DNA of 35,159 bases from an uncultured Lysobacterales bacterium (lineage in GTDB: Bacteria > Pseudomonadota > Gammaproteobacteria > Xanthomonadales > Xanthomonadaceae): NCBI GenBank assembly GCA_946886865.1, contig CAMPJI010000019.1:1-35159 (forward strand), in the 5' to 3' direction. Within the stretch, counting starts at the first letter, position 1; every line of letters begins with the position of its first letter. The position numbers and the translations under genes were made by a program. Shown in pieces: positions 24,377 to 34,231 of the stretch. The notes beneath the pieces were generated by a model, which saw only the letters and a program-made list of their open reading frames with translations, did no database searches and was not told the DNA's origin.

Positions 24377-25024
24377 CTACATCGAGTCGACCGACTCGAC
24401 CAGCCCGTGGCGCCCGGCCAGGCGCGCGAGCGTGATCGCATCGCGTATGCGCAGCTTCTCGAACAGCCGCGCCTTATGCGTGTTGACGGTCTTGGCGCTC
24501 AGGCACAGCCGGCGAGCGATTTCCTCCTGGCGCAAGCCGCGAACCAGCAGCATCGCCACCTCGGTCTCCCGTGGCGATAGCGCATCGAACGGGTTGCCGT
24601 GGCCGTCGATGCTGTGGAGGGCGAGGTTCTGCGCCACCGCACTGGCCAGGTAGCGGCGCCCGAGATGCACCTCGCGCACCGCATTCACGAGCTCGGCGGC
24701 ATCGCCCCCCTTGCCCACGTAGCCCGAGGCGCCGGCTTCCAGCAGGCGCCGTGGCATCGGCCCATCCTCCAGCACGGACACGATCACGACGCGGGTGGTC
24801 CGCCTGCCGCCGGTAATGCGCTCGGTCACTTCCAACCCGCTGATGCCGGGAAGGTTCAAGTCGCACAGCACCACGTCCGGCGCCAGTGCGCGGATCAACG
24901 GCAGTGCCTGCTCTCCGGTGTCGGCCTCGCCGACCACCTCGATATCGTCGGTCGACGACAGGATCATGGACATGCCGGCACGCACGAGCGCGTGGTCGTC
25001 CACGATGAAGACGCGAATGGTCAT
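24377..25024 (-). CDS. GacA/UvrY-like response regulator (NarL/FixJ family)
   Basis: Two-component response regulator of 215 residues. The receiver (1-120) has the acidic pair D9/D10, phospho-acceptor D54 in VLCDLNLPGISGLE, and lysine K105 region (GYVGKGG). The LuxR-type helix-turn-helix (about 145-205) reads NPFDALSPRETEVAMLL then LSAKTVNTHKARLFEKL. The match to GacA/UvrY runs along the whole protein (VGEADTGEQAL, GASGYVGKG, FDALSPRE, KTVNTHKARLFEKL). In other gammaproteobacteria this regulator activates the Csr/Rsm small RNAs and usually precedes uvrC; here no uvrC or kinase gene is adjacent. AAGGGG lies 7 bp before the ATG. Could be named gacA or uvrY. Confidence 0.9.
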   Translation of the reverse strand: MTIRVFIVDDHALVRAGMSMILSSTDDIEVVGEADTGEQALPLIRALAPDVVLCDLNLPGISGLEVTERITGGRRTTRVVIVSVLEDGPMPRRLLEAGASGYVGKGGDAAELVNAVREVHLGRRYLASAVAQNLALHSIDGHGNPFDALSPRETEVAMLLVRGLRQEEIARRLCLSAKTVNTHKARLFEKLRIRDAITLARLAGRHGLVESVDSM

Positions 25025-25159
25025 CCCTTTCCCCTTGGCGCCGTCCTGGCGCGGGCTGCAGGCTAAACGCCGGGGACCGGCGACGCAACCCGATGGATTC
25101 CGTCAGTGCCTCGACCGCACTTCATCGGTAGCGAACGCGGCGCGCCGCATACTCCGGCG

Positions 25160-25435
25160 ATGGCTACCCTCAACCAGTTGCAAATGCGACTCGACATGCT
25201 GGAAAACCGCGTGCCCGGGATGGCACGCCGGTCGGTCGGCCACGACGCGTTCTGGTCCGCGTTCGAGCTCTACACCGACAACATCCTCATCGACGCCGCT
25301 GGCCACCGCGACTACGTGCGCAGCCGGCTGGATGCGATGAGGACGGTCGCGTCGACACACCTCGTAGCAGGCGCGTCCGCCCTGCAATGCATCGAGGCCG
25401 AGGTGCCGGATGTGCTGGAAGCGTTGACCCGGTGA
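25160..25435 (+). CDS. 91-residue protein of unknown function
   Basis: Soluble, predicted mostly helical protein of 91 residues with no family I recognise. It begins MATLNQLQMRLDMLENRVPGM and contains a central FWSAFELYTDNILIDAAGHRDYVRSRLDAM segment; acidic residues and a single cysteine near the C-terminus are seen. No signal peptide or membrane helix is present. The ATG at 25160 lacks a strong ribosome site; CATACT lies 5 bp upstream of GGCG, so the message might be nearly leaderless. Codon third positions are GC-rich, as in real genes here, but the frame could still be spurious. Confidence 0.6.
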   Translation: MATLNQLQMRLDMLENRVPGMARRSVGHDAFWSAFELYTDNILIDAAGHRDYVRSRLDAMRTVASTHLVAGASALQCIEAEVPDVLEALTR

Positions 25436-25464
25436 ACCGCAGGCGCGCCGCGCGAGCGGCGGGA

Positions 25465-25554
25465 TGGCGGAGAGAGTGGGATTCGAACCCACGGAAGGTT
25501 TGACCCTTCGCCGGTTTTCAAGACCGGTGCCTTAAACCGCTCGGCCATCTCTCC
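25465..25554 (-). tRNA. tRNA-Ser (anticodon TGA)
   Basis: A 90-nt class II tRNA on the minus strand: acceptor GGAGAGA pairs with TCTCTCC, D arm GGCCGAGCGGTTTAAGGC, anticodon stem CCGGT/ACCGG around loop CTTGAAA (anticodon TGA), long variable arm CGAAGGGTCAAACCTTC, T arm GGGTTCGAATCCC, and encoded CCA. It reads UCA and UCG serine codons. Confidence 0.97.
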
Positions 25555-25559
25555 GAAGC

Positions 25560-25588
25560 ACTGTGTTCCGCCCGACCGCTGCCTTCAA
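25560..25588 (-). promoter_or_regulatory. candidate promoter of tRNA-Ser
   Basis: On the minus strand, TTGAAG (25583-25588) and CACAGT (25560-25565) are 17 bp apart, and the latter is 5 bp from the mature tRNA 5' end. Both elements are only partial matches to the consensus, so this is tentative. Confidence 0.4.
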
Positions 25589-25613
25589 CCCGCGGCGTGA
25601 TGCGCGTGGGATC

Positions 25614-26645
25614 TCATTTTGACACGGCGACCGTCGGCGCGGCACGGATTGGCGCGGGCATGGCGGCCTGCACGTAGGCATGCTGCTCGTGCTCGTGCTC
25701 GTTGCACGGCCCGCCCTTGATATCGCGGCACGACAGGCGCGCGGTTTCGACCAGACTTGGCACGCGCTCGGCCAGGAAGTCGATGAACACGCGCACCGCC
25801 GGGAGCATGCCGCGGCGTGAAGCGAACACGGCATGGAAGATGCCCTGCGGCAGGCGCCATTGCGGCAGCACCACCTCCAGCTCGCCGGCGCGCACGGCGT
25901 CGGAGCACACGGTTTCCGGCAGCAGCGTGATGCCCACGCCCTGTTTGGCGAGTGCCATCAGCATCGGGAAGTCGAAGCCCATCACGCGCGGCTTCAGGTC
26001 CACGCGTCGCACCTCGCCGTCCGGGCCGTGCAACTCCCAGCGCTGGCGCGCATCGTCCTCGCTCATGCTGAGCGTGACGTGGTCTTCCAGGTCGTCCGGG
26101 CCCGTTGGCCGGCCCTGCTTGCGCAGGTAGTCGGGGCTGGCGACCAGCAGTTCCTGCACCTGGCCGAAACTGCGCATGACCAGGCTGCCGTCATCGTCCA
26201 GCTTGGCGCGCACGCGCAACGCCACGTCGATGCCTTCGTTGATGATGTCGACGCGGCGGTTGCTGACCTGCAACTGCACGCGCACCTGCGGGTAGCGCGC
26301 GAGGAACTCCGGCAGCAACTGCGGCATCTGCTGTTGTGCCATGCCCACCGGCACGCTGACGCGGATCACGCCGCGCGGCTCGGCACTCAGCCGGTCGACC
26401 ACCTCGCGCGCGGCCTGTGCCTCGGCCAGCATCGACTGCGCATGCCGGTACACGCTGTTGCCGACTTCGGTCACCGCGAAGCGGCGCGTGGACCGTTGCA
26501 GCAGGCGCACGCCCAGGTCGGTTTCCAGCTGGCTGATGCGACGGCTCAGGCGCGATTTGGGGATACCCAGCGCGCGCTCGGCGGCCGCGAAACCGGAGTG
26601 CTCGACCACCATGGCGAAGTAGTAGAGGTCGTTGAGGTCGTGCAT
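25614..26645 (-). CDS. LysR-family transcription regulator divergent from an azoreductase
   Basis: DNA-binding regulator of 343 residues. The N-terminal winged helix (about 1-60, DLNDLYYFAMVVEHSGFAAAERALGIPKSRLSRRISQLETDLGVRLL) is a textbook LysR head, followed by a linker helix and a substrate-binding domain (about 90-300). About 40 extra residues follow, with a Cys/His-rich stretch (C306, C314, H317, H319, H322; CNEHEHEQH) not typical of the family. It is divergent from the azoR-like gene, with a palindrome 9-28 bp before its own start, so it probably controls both genes. Effector unknown; quinones or electrophiles are plausible because azoreductases detoxify these. Confidence 0.93.
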   Translation of the reverse strand: MHDLNDLYYFAMVVEHSGFAAAERALGIPKSRLSRRISQLETDLGVRLLQRSTRRFAVTEVGNSVYRHAQSMLAEAQAAREVVDRLSAEPRGVIRVSVPVGMAQQQMPQLLPEFLARYPQVRVQLQVSNRRVDIINEGIDVALRVRAKLDDDGSLVMRSFGQVQELLVASPDYLRKQGRPTGPDDLEDHVTLSMSEDDARQRWELHGPDGEVRRVDLKPRVMGFDFPMLMALAKQGVGITLLPETVCSDAVRAGELEVVLPQWRLPQGIFHAVFASRRGMLPAVRVFIDFLAERVPSLVETARLSCRDIKGGPCNEHEHEQHAYVQAAMPAPIRAAPTVAVSK

Positions 26646-26653
26646 GGCTAAGT

Positions 26654-26673
26654 TCCACTATCAGAACAGTGGA
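26654..26673. promoter_or_regulatory. LysR-type operator palindrome
   Basis: TCCACT-N8-AGTGGA is a perfect 6-bp inverted repeat lying 9 bp upstream of the lysR start and about 90 bp before the divergent azoreductase. A further CCACT lies near 26694. The placement fits autorepression and control of the divergent gene. Confidence 0.6.
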
Positions 26674-26760
26674 TCGCATTTGAACAGGTTTATCCCACTG
26701 AGGCAACGGCCCAGATTGGATGGCACCGGCGGCGCGACCGCCACCTGACGGACCCCAGCC

Positions 26761-27339
26761 ATGCACCTCCTCCATATCGACTCCAGCGCCCTGGGCGCGG
26801 CCTCCGTGACCCGTGAACTCTCGGCCGCGATCGTCGGCCGCTGGCGCGAGGCCCTGCCGGACCTGCGTGTCAGCTACCGCGACCTGGACCTCGACCCGGT
26901 TCCCCACCTCACGGGCCGCGGCCTGTCAGGGGCAGACGCGGACGAGGTCGCGGCGGCTTCGCGCGCGCTCGATGAATTTCTGGCCGCCGACGTCGTGGTG
27001 ATCGGGGCGCCGATGTACAACTTTTCCGTGCCTTCGACACTCAAGGCCTGGATCGACCGCATTGCGGTGGCGGGCAAGACATTCCGCTATACCGCCGATG
27101 GCCCACAGGGGCTGGCGGGCGGCAAGCAGGTGATCATCGCCAGTGGCCGCGGCGGACTGCACAGCGGCGCGCCGAGCGACTTCCAGGAACCGTACCTGCG
27201 TCAGGTCTTCGGGTTCCTGGGCATCGACGACATCACGTTCGTACGCGCCGAGGGCGTGGCCTACTCGCCGGCGCATCGCGCGCAGGCATTGGCGGCGGCG
27301 CATGCGTCGATCCCGGTGCCGGTGCGCAAGGCAGCGTGA
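26761..27339 (+). CDS. azoR: FMN-dependent NADH-azoreductase
   Basis: Flavodoxin-fold oxidoreductase of the AzoR family that reduces quinones and azo compounds with NADH, often a stress-defence enzyme. The 192 residues include the FMN-phosphate loop near the start (HIDSSALGAASVTREL), and the core signature APMYNFSVPSTLKAWIDRIAVAGKTFRYT (about 82-110), followed by ASGRGG and a C-terminal GFLGIDDITFVRAEGV. Length fits the family. No strong ribosome site is visible. It is divergent from the LysR gene and convergent with serS, so it is probably a single-gene unit controlled by that LysR. Confidence 0.93.
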   Translation: MHLLHIDSSALGAASVTRELSAAIVGRWREALPDLRVSYRDLDLDPVPHLTGRGLSGADADEVAAASRALDEFLAADVVVIGAPMYNFSVPSTLKAWIDRIAVAGKTFRYTADGPQGLAGGKQVIIASGRGGLHSGAPSDFQEPYLRQVFGFLGIDDITFVRAEGVAYSPAHRAQALAAAHASIPVPVRKAA

Positions 27340-27359
27340 CACCGGCAGGAGGCCCCGCG

Positions 27360-27432
27360 GCAGGAGCGACGTCCGTTGCGACCTCCGCGCCAGGCGGGAA
27401 TCCTCGCACCCCGCGACTCACGTCGCCCCTGC
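27360..27432. repeat. REP-like inverted pair in the azoR/serS convergent gap
   Basis: GCAGGAGCGACGT (27360-27372) and its inverted copy ACGTCGCCCCTGC (27420-27432) match at 12 of 13 positions and flank about 47 bp. The right copy holds a perfect GCGAC-TCAC-GTCGC hairpin; the left copy an imperfect one. The form (GGAGCGAC core, head-to-head pair, convergent 3' gap) is that of xanthomonad REP/REPIN elements. Confidence 0.5.
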
Positions 27433-27450
27433 AGAGGATGGACGGGCGTA

Positions 27451-28764
<1,314 letters not shown>

Positions 28765-28835
28765 TTATCGCCCGCGGGCGCCCGCTTTGCCGACCCGTGC
28801 CAGAATGCCGGCCCCGTCGTCCGCCCAGGTGTCCG

Positions 28836-29489
28836 ATGCCCCGACCCTCCTCCGATACGCCACGCCGCTCGTCCGCACTGGCCGCCTGGACGCCCGGACG
28901 CCGGGCCTGGGTGTGGGTGGTGGGCGCGTTCGCGGCCGGACTTCTGCTGTTCCTGCTGGTCCGTCCGGGCAACGAGGGCTCGCGGCCCGACGATGCGACA
29001 CGGCCAACGGCCTCCAGCCCCGACTATGCGCCGCTGCCTGCACCCTTGCCGGCCGGCGAGTCGGAGGCCAGCGGCATGGACGATGAGCGTCGCCGCCCGC
29101 CGGAACCGGACGAGCGTCCGCAGTTGGTCGAAACCGCGCCGCCACCGCCGCCGGAACCGCCGCCGGCGCCCGTCGCGCCCACGACGCCCGCCGGCGTGCC
29201 GCTGGCATCGGGCACGCGCCCGGAACCCTTGGAGGGGCGCATGCCCCCGCCGTCCTATCCCGCCCAGGCGCTACGCCGCGGCGAGAGTGGCACGGTGGTG
29301 GTGCGCGCCGAGGTCGGTCCCGACGGCGTGCCCACGTCCGTGACCGTGGCCCGCAGCAGCGGTTCGCGCACCCTGGACCGTGCCGCGGTCGACGCGGTCA
29401 ACCGCTGGCAGTTTCGCCCGGCGCAGCTCGAAGGCCGCCCCACGGTGGGCAGCGTGCTGGTGCCGATCGAATTCAAGCCGCAGCGCTAG
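28836..29489 (+). CDS. TonB energy-transducing protein
   Basis: Inner-membrane protein that transmits proton-motive-force energy to outer-membrane receptors. The 217 residues show a basic N-terminus, one transmembrane helix (about 24-42, WVWVVGAFAAGLLLFLLV), an acidic then proline-rich periplasmic stalk (about 90-130, PPPPPEPPPAPV), and a TonB C-terminal domain (about 133-215) with PPPSYPAQALRRGESGTVVVRAEVGPDGVPTSVTVARSSGSRTLDRAAVDAVNRWQFRPA. No exbB/exbD genes are nearby. The ATG at 28836 gives a proper topology. A small membrane protein follows after 14 bp. It could partner with the receptor at 7387, but nothing shows this. Confidence 0.9.
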   Translation: MPRPSSDTPRRSSALAAWTPGRRAWVWVVGAFAAGLLLFLLVRPGNEGSRPDDATRPTASSPDYAPLPAPLPAGESEASGMDDERRRPPEPDERPQLVETAPPPPPEPPPAPVAPTTPAGVPLASGTRPEPLEGRMPPPSYPAQALRRGESGTVVVRAEVGPDGVPTSVTVARSSGSRTLDRAAVDAVNRWQFRPAQLEGRPTVGSVLVPIEFKPQR

Positions 29490-29503
29490 GGGGACCTTCG
29501 GGA

Positions 29504-29779
29504 ATGAGCTCTGGTGCGCACCAGTTCGAGCGATGGGAACGGCTCCGCGGCAAGGGCATGCTTCGCTTCGTTGTCGTGCAGGGCGCCCTCGCGTGGGGGC
29601 TCTCGACCGCGGCGATCTTCAGCCTGCTGATGTGGCGGTTCTCGGACATGGACATCTCCCGGGTGGTGACCCTTTCGATGGTGGCCTTTCCTCTCGGCGG
29701 ACTGCTCTGGGGCGCTGCCATGTGGTGGATCGTCGAGTGGCGGTACCGCACGCATGACCCCGCCCGCGAACCTGACTGA
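29504..29779 (+). CDS. 91-residue two-helix membrane protein, function unknown
   Basis: Unrecognised protein with a charged N-terminus (HQFERWERLRGKG), two hydrophobic helices (about 20-44 and 55-78, the latter ending WWIVEWRYR) and an acidic C-terminal tail. Codon use matches real genes and it lies 14 bp downstream of tonB in the same direction, so the two are probably cotranscribed. GGGGGA precedes the ATG at a slightly long spacing. The layout resembles many small inner-membrane proteins; no function can be given. Confidence 0.72.
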   Translation: MSSGAHQFERWERLRGKGMLRFVVVQGALAWGLSTAAIFSLLMWRFSDMDISRVVTLSMVAFPLGGLLWGAAMWWIVEWRYRTHDPAREPD

Positions 29780-29920
29780 TCCGGATGGAGCGTTGCATGG
29801 CGCCACCGGCCCGCAACGCACGAATACCCGTGACCGCCACGCCGCCTCCTGCACTGCAACGAAAGCGGCCGGGCCGCGATGGCGAGGCTGTCGCATCGAC
29901 GCGGGACATCCCCGTCGACT

Positions 29921-31246
29921 TCAGGCCGCCGGACTGGCCTCTGTCAGGCCGAACCCGGCACCAGCGGCAAGATCGACGAAGCCGGGAAACGACGTCGCCA
30001 CGTTCGCCACGTCATTGATCGCGACCGGCGCATCGGCGAGCTGAGCCGCGACGGCGAAGCTCATCGCGATGCGGTGGTCGCCGCGGCTGTCGATGTGACC
30101 TCCCCGCAGGCGGCCGCCTTCGATCGCGGCGCCGTCGGGCGCCTCGTCCACCGACACACCGAGCGCCCGCAGGCCGTGTGCCATGGCGGCGATGCGGTCG
30201 GATTCCTTCACGCGCAGTTCCGCCGCGCCCCGCACCACGGTGCGTCCCCGCGCGGCCGCGGCGGCCACGAACAGCGCCGGGAACTCGTCGATCATGTCCG
30301 GCACCCACGCCTCCGGGACCTCGATCCCGTGGAGCGGTGCGTGGCGCACGAGCAGGTCGGCGACCGGCTCGCCGCCTGACGTACGCGGGTCGTGCTGGGT
30401 GATGTCGGCACCCATCGCACGCAGCACGTGCAGCAGGCCGATGCGGCGGGGATTCATTCCCACCGCCCGCAGGCGAAGCTCGGACCCGGGTACCACCGTC
30501 GCCGCAACGATGAAGAATGCCGCCGACGAAAAATCCGCGGGCACATGCACCTCGGTGGCGCGCAGGCGGTGTCCACCGTCGAGCGACGCATGGCCCGGCT
30601 CGAAGCGGACCGGCCAACCGAAGGCCGCCAGCATGCGCTCGGTGTAGTCGCGCGTCGGGTGCGGCTCGCGCACGGTCGTCCTGCCGCGCGCATACAGGCC
30701 CGCGAGCAGCAGTGCGGATTTGACCTGCGCACTGGCGACGGGGAGCGCGTAGTCGATCCCCTGCAACACTTGTCCGCCATGTACCTGAAGGGGTGGGCGA
30801 CCGCCATCGCTGGCCTCGATCCGTGCACCCATGCGCTGCAGCGGCTCGATCACGCGCGCCATCGGACGCGCCGACAGCGACGCATCGCCGGCCAGTACGC
30901 TGTCGAATTCCTGTCCGGCCAGCACGCCTGCCAGCAGGCGCATCCCGGTACCGGCATTGCCACAGTCGATCGTTCCGGCACCGTGCAGGCCGTGCAGGCC
31001 GACGCCGTGCACGATGCGCTCGGCACCGGCCGGCGCCTCGATCCGCACGCCCATGCGCTCGAAGGCGCGTGCCGTAGCACGCGTGTCCTCGCCCTCCAGG
31101 AAGCCATGGACGCGCGTGGTGCCCTCGGCCAGCGCGCCCAGCATGACCGCGCGATGCGAGACCGACTTGTCACCGGGGACGCAGACTTCGCCTCGGAGCG
31201 GACCGCCCCGCATGGCCCGCCAGGCATGCGGGTCGGCCGCGCTCAC
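29921..31246 (-). CDS. aroA: 3-phosphoshikimate 1-carboxyvinyltransferase (EPSP synthase)
   Basis: Sixth step of the shikimate pathway: joins PEP and shikimate-3-phosphate. The 441 residues from the GTG at 31246 include GDKSVSHRAVMLGALAEG, FLEGEDT, CGNAGTGMRLLAG, LSARPM, SAQVKSALLLAGL, PHPTRDYTERML, VPADFSSAAFF, PDMIDEFPALFVAAA, AAELRVKESDRI and GDHRIAMSFAVAA, covering the whole enzyme. I prefer this GTG because AGGG lies 7 bp upstream and the N-terminus then matches xanthomonad AroA; a GTG at 31279 adds 11 residues. It follows serC by 54 bp on the same strand, so the two are probably an operon. Confidence 0.95.
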   Translation of the reverse strand: MSAADPHAWRAMRGGPLRGEVCVPGDKSVSHRAVMLGALAEGTTRVHGFLEGEDTRATARAFERMGVRIEAPAGAERIVHGVGLHGLHGAGTIDCGNAGTGMRLLAGVLAGQEFDSVLAGDASLSARPMARVIEPLQRMGARIEASDGGRPPLQVHGGQVLQGIDYALPVASAQVKSALLLAGLYARGRTTVREPHPTRDYTERMLAAFGWPVRFEPGHASLDGGHRLRATEVHVPADFSSAAFFIVAATVVPGSELRLRAVGMNPRRIGLLHVLRAMGADITQHDPRTSGGEPVADLLVRHAPLHGIEVPEAWVPDMIDEFPALFVAAAAARGRTVVRGAAELRVKESDRIAAMAHGLRALGVSVDEAPDGAAIEGGRLRGGHIDSRGDHRIAMSFAVAAQLADAPVAINDVANVATSFPGFVDLAAGAGFGLTEASPAA

Positions 31247-31300
31247 GGCACCGCCCTGAGCGGCGTCGAACGCCCGCACGACGCGTTGGGCGCGCCCCGC

Positions 31301-32386
31301 TCACCCATGGCGCTGCTGGAAGTCGCGCATGAACGCGGCCAGTGCCTCCACGCCCGCTTCCGGCATCGCGTTGTAGATCGATGCGCGCATGCCGCCCAGC
31401 GCGCGATGGCCCTTGAGCGAGATCAACCCGGCGTCCTTCGCCTCGGCCAGAAACGCCTTGTCGAGCGCCTCGTCGCGCAGGAAGAACGGCACATTCATCC
31501 GCGAGCGCACCGCCGCCGCGACCTCGTTGCGGTAGAAGCCCCCGGACGCGTCGATCGTGCGGTACAGCAGCGCGGACTTGCGGGCGTTGCGCGCGGCGAA
31601 TGCCTCCACGCCGCCCTCGGCCAGCATCCACTTGAACACCAGTCCCGCCAGGTACCAGTTCCAGGTCGGCGGCGTATTGAGCATCGACTCGCCCTTGACG
31701 TGGCTCCGGTAGTCGAAGATGTCCGCGCGCGGCTGGCCGGCGCGCTCCAGCAGGTCGCGGCGGACGATCACCACGCTCACGCCCACCGGGCCCAGGTTCT
31801 TCTGCGCACCGGCGTAGATGACGCCGAAGCGAGAGACGTCCAGCGGCTCGGACACGATGGACGAACTGAAATCCGCGAACAGCGGCACATCGCCCACGTC
31901 AGGGATGTCGCGGAACTCGACACCGTGGATGGTCTCGTTGGCGGTGACGTGCACGTAGGCGGCGCCCGGCGTCAGCTGCCAGTCGGCGCGCGGCGGGATG
32001 TCGCGGAAGCCGCCGGCTTCTCCGCTGGCGGCGATGTGGGCCTGCACGTAGGGCTTCACCTGCTTGAGCGCGGTCTTGCCCCAGTGGCCGGTCACCACGT
32101 GGTCGGCAACCTGCCCCGGCCCGGCGAAGTTGAGCGCCAGCAGCGCCTGCTGCGTCGTCGCACCGCCCTGCAGGAACAGGACCGCATAGTCTTCAGGGAT
32201 CGACATCAGCGTCCGCAGGTCCGCCTCGGCTTCCGCCGCGACCTGCATGAACTCGGGGCCGCGGTGGCTGAGCTCGACGATCGACGCACCGACGCCGTGC
32301 CAGTCGAGCATTTCGGCCTGCGCCTGTTCCAGCACGGCCTGCGGGAGGGTGGCGGGACCGGCACTGAAGTTGAAGGCGCGCGACAT
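31301..32386 (-). CDS. serC: 3-phosphoserine/phosphohydroxythreonine transaminase
   Basis: PLP enzyme of serine biosynthesis, also acting in pyridoxal phosphate synthesis. The 361 residues begin [16 protein letters not shown] and contain [24 protein letters not shown], the ADFSSS motif, and the PLP-lysine K197 in [12 protein letters not shown], with the family C-terminus ([22 protein letters not shown]). The ATG at 32386 has GGAG 6 bp upstream and gives the normal length. aroA follows on the same strand. In many relatives pheA lies between serC and aroA; it is absent here. A candidate promoter lies upstream. Confidence 0.96.
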   Translation of the reverse strand: MSRAFNFSAGPATLPQAVLEQAQAEMLDWHGVGASIVELSHRGPEFMQVAAEAEADLRTLMSIPEDYAVLFLQGGATTQQALLALNFAGPGQVADHVVTGHWGKTALKQVKPYVQAHIAASGEAGGFRDIPPRADWQLTPGAAYVHVTANETIHGVEFRDIPDVGDVPLFADFSSSIVSEPLDVSRFGVIYAGAQKNLGPVGVSVVIVRRDLLERAGQPRADIFDYRSHVKGESMLNTPPTWNWYLAGLVFKWMLAEGGVEAFAARNARKSALLYRTIDASGGFYRNEVAAAVRSRMNVPFFLRDEALDKAFLAEAKDAGLISLKGHRALGGMRASIYNAMPEAGVEALAAFMRDFQQRHG

Positions 32387-32415
32387 GGAACGCTCCGGCA
32401 GGATTGGGGTCCCAG

Positions 32416-32444
32416 AGTATGCCGCAGCGCAGCACACCTGCCAC
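32416..32444 (-). promoter_or_regulatory. candidate sigma-70 promoter of serC-aroA
   Basis: On the minus strand GTGGCA (32439-32444) and CATACT (32416-32421) are 17 bp apart, each matching four of six consensus bases. They lie 30 bp before the serC ATG, giving a leader of about 22 nt that contains its ribosome site. Confidence 0.45.
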
Positions 32445-32495
32445 CGGGCTGGAAGGAAGTCCGGGGCACGTGGCTTCGCCGCGCACGCCGGCCCG

Positions 32496-32525
32496 TGCAT
32501 CCTTTTCACCGGCCCGCCCGTCTAA
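32496..32525 (+). promoter_or_regulatory. putative ECF-sigma promoter of msrPQ
   Basis: TGCATCC-N16-CGTCTAA resembles the TGTAACC-N16-CGTCTAA type of promoter I recall for the oxidative-stress sigma factor SigF (ECF16-like) of Caulobacter: the -10 matches completely, the -35 five of seven positions. It lies 46 bp before the msrP ATG; no sigma-70 pair is evident there. The match is by eye from memory of the consensus. Confidence 0.45.
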
Positions 32526-32571
32526 TGCAGGACGCCCGCCGCTACTGCCCATTGCAACCCGGGAGACGCCC

Positions 32572-33543
<972 letters not shown>

Positions 33544-33559
33544 TGCGGGCGGTGCGCTG

Positions 33560-34231
33560 ATGGCGGGGCCCAAGCGGACGACGTCGGGGGCGATGCTGGC
33601 GGCCAAGGCGGTGGTGCATGCGCTGGCCCTGACCCCCGCGGCACTCCTCGCCTGGCAGATCCGGCAGGAATGGCTGACCGGCAGCGGCGGGCTCGGCGCC
33701 GATCCGGTTGCGGAAATCGAGCATCGGCTGGGCACGTGGGCGCTGCGGCTGCTGTTGATCACGCTGGCGGTCACGCCCCTGCGGCAGTGGACAGGCCAGC
33801 CGCAGCTGCTGCGCTTCCGACGGATGCTGGGGCTGTACGCCTTCTTCTACGCGACGCTGCACTTCGCCGCCTATCTCGTGCTCGACCTGCGCGGCTACTG
33901 GGCGCTGGTGTTCGAGGAGATCGTGAAACGGCCTTACATCACCGTCGGCTTCGCCGCCTGGCTGCTGCTGGTACCGCTGGCACTGACGTCCACGCAGGCC
34001 GCCATTCGCAAGCTGGGCCGGCGCTGGGGACAGCTGCACAAGCTGGTGTACGTCATTGCGGTGCTGGCCGTGCTGCATTTCTGGTGGATCGTGAAGTCCG
34101 ACATCCGCGAGCCCCTGCTGTATGCCGCGATCCTTGCGGTGCTGCTGGGTTGGCGTGCCCTGCGTGCGTGGCAACGGCGGCGCACGGCGTCGGGATCGCC
34201 GGCGGCGACCAGCGCTCAGCGGGTGCCGTAG
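33560..34231 (+). CDS. msrQ: heme-binding membrane subunit MsrQ
   Basis: Inner-membrane b-type heme protein that feeds electrons to MsrP. The 223 residues form about six helices with conserved heme histidines H101 (YATLHFAAYLVLDL), H160 (WGQLHKLVYVIAV) and H173 (LAVLHFWWIVKSD), in the same order as the E. coli protein. The N-terminus is short and basic. It starts 16 bp after msrP and its 3' end overlaps the convergent FHA gene by 16 bp. Confidence 0.95.
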   Translation: MAGPKRTTSGAMLAAKAVVHALALTPAALLAWQIRQEWLTGSGGLGADPVAEIEHRLGTWALRLLLITLAVTPLRQWTGQPQLLRFRRMLGLYAFFYATLHFAAYLVLDLRGYWALVFEEIVKRPYITVGFAAWLLLVPLALTSTQAAIRKLGRRWGQLHKLVYVIAVLAVLHFWWIVKSDIREPLLYAAILAVLLGWRALRAWQRRRTASGSPAATSAQRVP

